From: Bacteroidales bacterium
GTDB lineage: Bacteria > Bacteroidota > Bacteroidia > Bacteroidales > UBA932
Direction of reading: 5' to 3'
Length of the DNA stretch: 64,000 bases
Assembly (NCBI GenBank): GCA_017395045.1
Contig: JAFPWG010000022.1
Location: 21,410 to 85,409, forward strand
The position numbers were made by a program, and so were the translations under genes. Of the stretch, positions 59,652 to 64,000 are shown one piece after another; within the stretch, counting starts at the first letter, position 1; each line of letters opens with the position of its first letter. The notes beneath the pieces are model-generated. The model was not told the DNA's origin. It worked only from the letters and a program-made list of their open reading frames with translations, and ran no database searches.

Positions 59652-60824
59652 ATGCTTGATCTTCGAAAAACACTCATTCTTCTCGTCCTTCTGCCGGTCT
59701 TTTGCATTCCGGCGCATTCTCAACGGCCGGATTCCTTTTGGGGAAAGATTGTCGACATGATTTCTGCTCCATCCATGGAACTGGACACGAGTGCAGTCTA
59801 TCAGCCGGCCGCACGTTGGAGCGTCGCGGTGTCAGGCGAACTGCACCAGGCGGGAATCACCCAGGAAAACAACATTGATTGTTCCTTTACGTACATGGAA
59901 GAAGAAGGAGGCGGATTCGATAAGGTGGATGCGTTCGCCTCATCCAAGCTCCTGGGCGGCGTGGACAAGGGAATCGGCATCCAGGTCGGGTACGGCAACC
60001 TTACTCTGGGTTGGAACCAGCGAATCGGAGGTGACTAGGGGAACACCAACACGACTTTCTCCTTTGACTATCTCGCCCCGGGCTATGCCATTCAATTGCA
60101 GTATTTCGACTTCCGCCGGCCTGTTGACTATGAAATGAGAATATCGCTCGGGGACGGGTGGGATATCGAAGGCTCCGGCCAGACCGATAATCCGGGGCGC
60201 ATGACCACGTTCATCGCCGATGCGTTCTACGCCTTCAACCGGCGCAGTTTCGCCTATTCCGCAGCCTACAAAGGGAATGTGGTCCAGCGGCGTTCCGCCG
60301 GGACTTGGATGTTCGGGGTCAAATACCTTCAGGGATCGGTCGAGTATGATCCGGACGAAGACATCGTTTCCGACATGTTGCTCGGGCTGGTCCGGCAAGA
60401 CACCCGGCAGGTTTCCTTCGGGGGCGGTTTTTCGTACAATCTGGTTCCTTTCCACCGACAGCCCGGACCGGACGGAAAGGGACTCCGTAACCTGACTTTC
60501 AACGTGACGGCCATTCCCATGGTCACCCTCTTCAACCAGTTTTCCTCCACCATGATCAACAATTGGGAGGAAGGGGATCCGGTCCCGACCAAGAATGTCA
60601 TCAACGGCAAGTTGCACGTGAACTATGTGTTCAAGGCTGGGGCCATTTATTCCTGGGACCGGTTTTTTCTCGGCCTCTCGGGCAGTTATGACAGCTACAA
60701 CTACAAAGGGGCGACCAAGATTCCCGAAGAACTGTCGGATTCCGGAGTTGTTTTCGACAAAATCCACTCTTCCGGCCGTTTCAGCCGTTGGTCCGCAAGC
60801 CTGAAGTTTTGTGTGAAGTTTTAG
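59652..60824 (+). pseudogene. DUF4421 family protein, interrupted by an in-frame TAG
   Basis: Start ATG at 59652 (signal peptide MLDLRKTLILLVLLPVFCIPAHS). The frame reads through GYGNLTLGWNQRIGGD, meets TAG at 60036-60038 and continues without shift as GNTNTTFSFDYLAPGYAIQLQYF to the stop at 60822-60824. Together 390 codons give one full-length DUF4421-type protein, probably an outer-membrane beta-barrel. A single T-to-A change would restore Lys (AAG). TAG is used as a normal terminal stop elsewhere in the window, so suppression is unlikely and the gene is most simply a recent pseudogene. Confidence 0.8.
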
Positions 60825-60835
60825 CAGGGCGACAC

Positions 60836-60937
60836 AATCTGTCCCTCTGTTCATTTGAATATCCCCAGCATTTCTCCCGGATACTCAAAAAGGAATTCGG
60901 AACAGTTCCGAGTCGATTCTTGCAGAATCAGTTATCA
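60836..60937 (+). pseudogene. AraC-family C-terminal fragment
   Basis: In frame, the sequence gives LCSFEYPQHFSRILKKEFG followed by TVPSRFLQNQL, the last helix-turn-helix and C-terminus of an AraC regulator. It lines up with GFEYPHHFSRLFKKVTGITP of the intact protein at 52755. Nothing upstream belongs to such a protein, so this is a truncated remnant immediately before element A. Confidence 0.7.
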
Positions 60938-60987
60938 GGACTAACTCTTTGTGCAAATCCTTCAACCTTCTTAAGATCCTCCAGAAG

Positions 60988-61045
60988 GTTCGAGAATTTA
61001 CCGGTATAGTCTACGAAACAGGCCAGCCTTAGGGCTGGCTTTCGT
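60988..61045 (+). repeat. Modular element copy A
   Basis: GTTCGA 60988-60993, 15 bp, GTCTAC 61009-61014, GAAACAG, stem GCCAGCC/GGCTGGC (61022-61028, 61033-61039), then TTTCGTTTTC. The reverse peptide is VDYTGKFSNLLEDLKKVEGF. It lies within the 485-bp gap between the DUF4421 pseudogene and the methyltransferase gene; the rest of that gap is covered by neighbouring entries. Confidence 0.87.
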
Positions 61046-61166
61046 TTTCACAGGCCCATCCTCGTCCTCAAAGAAAGCACTATTCGTGGACGAAACAAAG
61101 GATCTCCTTTGGAGATGAGGAGAAATGTGGCTATCTTCACAACAATAAACCGATCCATCCTTCCCT

Positions 61167-61313
61167 ATGCAGATAGAACAGTTTTTCCCCGACAATCTCG
61201 ACCTCGTCGAGAGAATGGTCACGGACGTATGGGGCAGCCCGGACCATCGCCATGGCATTTGTACATTTCGCAGGATATGGTTATTTTTACAACGGACAAT
61301 CGGATTGAGATGA
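61167..61313 (+). CDS. Possible 48-aa leader or truncated gene
   Basis: ATG at 61167 opens MQIEQFFPDNLDLVERMVTD, a plausible N-terminus of a larger cytosolic protein, but the frame ends at 61313, where its TGA overlaps the ATG of the methyltransferase gene (ATGA). It could be a translationally coupled upstream peptide or the 5' remnant of a deleted gene. A TATCTTCAC box at about 61131 precedes it, and a similar TATTTTTAC is repeated at about 61281. Confidence 0.3.
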   Translation: MQIEQFFPDNLDLVERMVTDVWGSPDHRHGICTFRRIWLFLQRTIGLR

Positions 61314-61795
61314 AACAAGTTCTGGGATACTTTCTGGGTTTTGCCATTTTTATCGCGGGAATTCCGTCTTTGATGTGGGTAGTCTCCAGAATGCCTTCCT
61401 GGTCGGATATTCCCGTGACGCGTCTATCTTTATCGGCCTTTATTGCATTAGCGGGATTATCGCTCAGTGTATGGAGTATCGTGTACATGAAACGTGTCGG
61501 GAAGGGCAATCCCTTTGACGCGATGGGGCACGAGGTGGCACCAAGAACCAAGCGCTTGATGACAGACGGACCCTATCGATTGTCCCGGAATCCGATGCTG
61601 TCCGGGACCTATCTTTACTACATCGGCGTTGTCCTTGCCTTCTGGAACTGGTGGGCGCTGCTGGTTTTTGCGATTGTGGCCGGATTGATGGTGCTGCAAG
61701 TCCGATCGGAAGAAAAGCGTCTGGAGGCCGATTTCGGAGAAGAGTACCTGGAATATAAAAAGCGTACGGGGCGATTCATCACTTTCAAGAAATGA
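61310..61795 (+). CDS. Isoprenylcysteine methyltransferase-like small membrane protein
   Basis: 161 residues with four to five transmembrane helices. The C-terminal signature GPYRLSRNPMLSGTYLYYIGV ... EEKRLEADFGEEYLEYKKRTGRFI is that of the ICMT/PEMT-like methyltransferase family; NP and the E-x-x-L-x-x-x-F-G-x-x-Y segment bind SAM in the family. The likely substrate is a lipid or small thiol/phenol. Overlaps the downstream hydrolase start by 4 bp. Confidence 0.85.
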   Translation: MKQVLGYFLGFAIFIAGIPSLMWVVSRMPSWSDIPVTRLSLSAFIALAGLSLSVWSIVYMKRVGKGNPFDAMGHEVAPRTKRLMTDGPYRLSRNPMLSGTYLYYIGVVLAFWNWWALLVFAIVAGLMVLQVRSEEKRLEADFGEEYLEYKKRTGRFITFKK

Positions 61796-62553
61796 CCTTC
61801 AACACCTATGGCGACAAAGGGAATCCCAGTCTGCTCCTGATTCCCGGGCTTGGAGTATCTTACGAGATATTCCTGCCGCTGATCGATATCCTGAAAGACA
61901 GGTTCCACATCGTTGCGGCCGGCATTGACGGCTTCCTGCTGGGGAAGCCATCGGCCTTTACCTCCGTCGATGACCAGGCCTGGCAGATTCTCAGATACGT
62001 TCATGAAAAACTGGGCGGCCATTTGGACATAGCCTACGGACTGTCTCTGGGCGGGAAAATCCTCTCCCGGATGATGGAACGCAATGAGATTGTCATTGAC
62101 CACGCCATCATGGACGCCGCGCCACTGCTTCCGCTTCCCAAGTGGAGCGTGGATCCCTTGCGATACTATCAGAGCCTCAATGTATGGACCTGCTACCACT
62201 GGACGGGCTTCTGGCGATGGGTTTTCCATTCCCATTACTTCGATGTCCTGCTTGAAGAATGCAAGAAAGTGTGGCCGTCCGGCAAGGGAAAAGCCGTGCG
62301 TGAAGGATACAAGGACGTCTATACCCACAAATTGGAATCCATCCAGGGGGCCGACATCCACTATTGGTATGGAACCAAAGAGGCCTTTGTGGCTAAACCT
62401 CAAGCCAGGCACCTGTGTTCCCTGCACCCTGATACCCACGTCGAGATATTCCCGGGGATGAATCACGGACAACTCTTGGTCGACCATCCGGAAGAAGTGG
62501 CCAACAGACTGGAAATGCTTCTTATTTCAATCCCCAAACCTGTTGAAGAATGA
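61792..62553 (+). CDS. Alpha/beta hydrolase
   Basis: 253 residues, cytosolic. SLLLIPGLGVSYEIFLPLI gives the oxyanion HG-like turn; DIAYGLSLGGKILSRM contains the nucleophile elbow G-L-S-L-G (Ser). The catalytic His is probably in FPGMNHGQLLVDHPEEV. Coupled to the methyltransferase by an ATGA overlap, which suggests the two act on the same molecule. Element I follows. Confidence 0.87.
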   Translation: MTFNTYGDKGNPSLLLIPGLGVSYEIFLPLIDILKDRFHIVAAGIDGFLLGKPSAFTSVDDQAWQILRYVHEKLGGHLDIAYGLSLGGKILSRMMERNEIVIDHAIMDAAPLLPLPKWSVDPLRYYQSLNVWTCYHWTGFWRWVFHSHYFDVLLEECKKVWPSGKGKAVREGYKDVYTHKLESIQGADIHYWYGTKEAFVAKPQARHLCSLHPDTHVEIFPGMNHGQLLVDHPEEVANRLEMLLISIPKPVEE

Positions 62554-62586
62554 TTGAAATCGGAGTAACCCTTCGAGGAGAGTGCG

Positions 62587-62613
62587 GTTCGATAGTATAT
62601 CATTGTAGTCTAC
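62587..62613 (+). repeat. Modular element copy I (no hairpin)
   Basis: GTTCGA 62587-62592, 15 bp, GTCTAC 62608-62613. The terminator hairpin is missing; instead the promoter-like repeat (62618-62643) follows at once. The reverse peptide is VVDYNDILSNRTLLEGLL. Confidence 0.75.
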
Positions 62614-62617
62614 AACA

Positions 62618-62643
62618 ATTACCTTTGTGAAAACGCTTGCCAT
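62618..62643 (+). repeat. 27-bp promoter-like repeat, copy 2
   Basis: ATTACCTTTGTGAAAACGCT followed by TGCCAT, one A shorter than the copy at 52667-52693. The TACCTTTG inside it (62620-62627) is well placed to drive the methyltransferase-like gene at 62697. Confidence 0.7.
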
Positions 62644-62696
62644 CTGTGGGCTGGACTGCTCCCCAGGCAAAGACAAACCTGAAATCAGATTAGTTT

Positions 62697-63371
62697 ATGG
62701 ACAAGAATAGACTCTTCCTGCAAGCCGTCGGCAAATTTCTGCTCGGGGTTATCGTCATTGGCCTGCTGCTTTTCCTGCCGGCGGGGTCGCTTCAGTATTG
62801 GCAAGCCTGGCTGCTGATGGGCATCCTGTTTGTGCCGATGTTCTTCGCCGGCCTGGTCATGATGGCGAAGAATCCGGAATTGCTTCGCAAGCGGCTGAAT
62901 GCCAAAGAAGAAGAGAAGGAGCAGCAGACGGTCGTGAAACTCAGCGGCCTCCTGTTTGTCGCCGCGTTTGTCGTGGCGGGCCTTAACTGGCGGTTTGACT
63001 GGTGCGTGCTGCCTGACTGGGCCGTTTGGGTATCGGCAGGGCTATTCCTGATCTGCTATCTGCTCTACGCGGAGGTGTTGCGGGAGAACACCTACCTGTC
63101 CCGGACCATCGAGGTTCAGGAGAATCAGAAAGTCATCGACACGGGACTCTATGGAGTCGTCCGACATCCGATGTACATGGCCACGACCGTCCTGTTCCTG
63201 GCCATGCCGCTGGTACTCGCTTCACCTTTTTCTCTCCTCATTATGTTGCTTTATATTCCGCTGATTGCCAAGCGGATAAAGAATGAGGAAAAGGTCCTGG
63301 AAGAAGGGCTGGAGGGTTACAGGGAGTACAAGCAGAAGGTAAAGTACAAAGTGATTCCCTTCATCTGGTAA
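62697..63371 (+). CDS. Isoprenylcysteine carboxylmethyltransferase family protein
   Basis: 224 residues with five to six transmembrane helices. The core signature IDTGLYGVVRHPMYMATTVLFLAMPLVL and EEKVLEEGLEGYREYKQKVKYKVIPFIW is a textbook ICMT/PEMT match (RHPMY and E-x-x-L...G-Y-x-x-Y). Longer N-terminal part than the 161-aa protein at 61310, to which it is only distantly similar. It likely methylates a small lipophilic substrate in the inner membrane. The 232 bp that follow (63372-63604) show no gene. Confidence 0.88.
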   Translation: MDKNRLFLQAVGKFLLGVIVIGLLLFLPAGSLQYWQAWLLMGILFVPMFFAGLVMMAKNPELLRKRLNAKEEEKEQQTVVKLSGLLFVAAFVVAGLNWRFDWCVLPDWAVWVSAGLFLICYLLYAEVLRENTYLSRTIEVQENQKVIDTGLYGVVRHPMYMATTVLFLAMPLVLASPFSLLIMLLYIPLIAKRIKNEEKVLEEGLEGYREYKQKVKYKVIPFIW

Positions 63372-63604
63372 ATACCCCTTGTCGGTTAAGCCCATCGATG
63401 AAGGATTGAAGTCCGCCCCAGCGGGCGCCTTCCGGTCGTCGCATCGGCAGCAGGTGAAGTCCTCTTGGTAGATTCTGGCAGAACAGTTATCCATCGATCT
63501 GTCGTCAGTTCCATTCGCCCTCCCGGAGACAGGAGTCGGCGTCCCGGGTTATTTGGTCTTTCGCCGGAATGTCGTTATCTTTACAATCGTAAAACACTAT
63601 TCAA

Positions 63605-64000
63605 ATGGTTCCTGAGAGTTCGCTCATCCTGATGGCCGTCGATGCCGTTTTGGGCATTGTCATTCCCGTCTGCCTGTCCGTCTATCTGGTGCGTAAGCAT
63701 CATGCCAGGCTGTCTACCATCCTGATCGGTGCCGGTACATTCATCCTGTTCGCCCTGGTTCTGGAAAGCATCCTGCATCAACTGGTCCTGAAGGGACCGC
63801 ATGGCGCATCCATTCTGGACAATACGCTCCGATATGCCATTTATGGCGGACTGGCCGCCGGAATCTTTGAAGAAACCGGCCGCTTCCTTTCCATGAAGTT
63901 CCTGATGAAAAAGGAGCCCTCCGAACCCCTCCCCGGCATTGCCTACGGTATCGGACACGGAGGTGTGGAAATGCTCATCATCTTCGGCATAACGATGATC
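63605..64000 (+). CDS. YhfC-type intramembrane protease-like protein (partial)
   Basis: First 132 codons of a polytopic membrane protein running off the right edge, from the ATG at 63605; therefore not flagged as a complete frame. Four transmembrane segments are visible. The motif AAGIFEETGRFLSMKFL followed by IAYGIGHGGVEMLIIFG (EExGR and HGGxE) matches the YhfC family of putative CAAX-protease-like membrane metalloproteases. Preceded by TATCTTTAC at about 63582. Confidence 0.8.
   Translation, partial: MVPESSLILMAVDAVLGIVIPVCLSVYLVRKHHARLSTILIGAGTFILFALVLESILHQLVLKGPHGASILDNTLRYAIYGGLAAGIFEETGRFLSMKFLMKKEPSEPLPGIAYGIGHGGVEMLIIFGITMI

Noticed and set aside
60036-60038. Pyrrolysine or recoded TAG in the DUF4421 gene
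   Set aside because: TAG ends several intact genes in this window, and no recoding hairpin or pyl gene is visible. A nonsense mutation is simpler.
51504-62613. Classical integron attC sites
   Set aside because: The elements lack GTTRRRY/RYYYAAC core sites and the R''-L''-L'-R' layout, and no integron integrase is in the window. They are reported instead as an unclassified modular element.
51504-62613. Degenerate tRNA T-arms (GGTTCGA) as the origin of the elements
   Set aside because: GTTCGA resembles a T-loop, but the flanking bases do not form a T-stem, and the 15-bp spacing to GTCTAC differs from the ~10 bp in the real tRNA-fMet 3' end.

Overview
The window looks like a chromosome segment of a high-GC member of the Bacteroidales. 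The sequence supports this in three ways. Most genes start just downstream of the Bacteroidota promoter box TAnnTTTG (forms seen: TATCTTTG, TACCTTTG, TATATTTG, TATTTTTG). Ribosome-binding purine tracts are weak. The core gene set and pairings are typical of the phylum: DUF3822-rsmD, DUF4290-ftsK-lolA, FISUMP and FKBP lipoproteins, histidine-type phosphatases, DUF4421. The genus cannot be fixed from sequence alone; an Alistipes-like or rumen/gut Bacteroidales lineage would fit. Genes are packed tightly, with many 4-bp ATGA/GTGA stop-start overlaps.

Layout, core part (1-48.9 kb). A partial fabK-like gene and a membrane LytTR regulator diverge at the left end. mazG-prfA-queF form a minus-strand block, followed by a 4-hydroxybutyrate/acetyl-CoA CoA-transferase. 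A six-gene minus operon (10540 to 5540) holds a membrane protein, DUF3822, rsmD, cstA and a HerA-like ATPase. A plus-strand run (10635-17041) carries nrnA, two FKBP lipoproteins, a MATE exporter, a cytidylate-kinase-like protein, a serine hydrolase and a beta-carbonic anhydrase. An ackA/phosphate-acyltransferase operon, a minimal comEC, apbE and a FISUMP lipoprotein come next, then DUF4290-ftsK-lolA, an AddAB-like helicase-nuclease pair, rubrerythrin with a strong terminator, and a mixed minus block (DUF5009, bcp, nnrD, a flavin reductase, a DUF1295 protein and a 62-aa CxxC protein).

At 37.7-40.3 kb sits a small divergent cassette: a macro-like A1S_2505-type protein against a MazG-like pyrophosphohydrolase coupled to a GIY-YIG/DUF2075 helicase. 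It is AT-richer than its surroundings and is a candidate defence or nucleic-acid-maintenance module. Core genes resume (sppA-manA-S4-two histidine phosphatases-PH-like operon, hisS) up to the initiator tRNA at 48.8 kb.

The accessory part (48.9-64 kb) begins right after tRNA-fMet. It is a mosaic of short gene units: DUF4160/DUF2442, XRE plus a membrane protein, an AraC-controlled hydrolase/cyclophilin-like/flavodoxin operon, two Fic proteins, an unknown protein, a stop-interrupted DUF4421 gene, a methyltransferase-hydrolase pair, an isoprenylcysteine-methyltransferase-like protein and a YhfC-type protein. I found nine copies of one modular element between these units, all in the same orientation. 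Each has GTTCGA, exactly 15 bp, then GTCTAC (or a one-base variant). In eight copies this is followed by a T-tailed hairpin whose arms differ between copies but still pair. Read on the minus strand, the element resembles the C-terminus of a small protein (V-D-Y-x(4)-S-N-L-L-E-D-L). A second, 165-bp repeat with CGTCGAATGTA inverted ends occurs twice, and 77 bp next to the tRNA-fMet terminator is duplicated inside the array. This cassette-like array is the strongest candidate for something undescribed in the window. The claim rests on reading by eye; no database search was possible.
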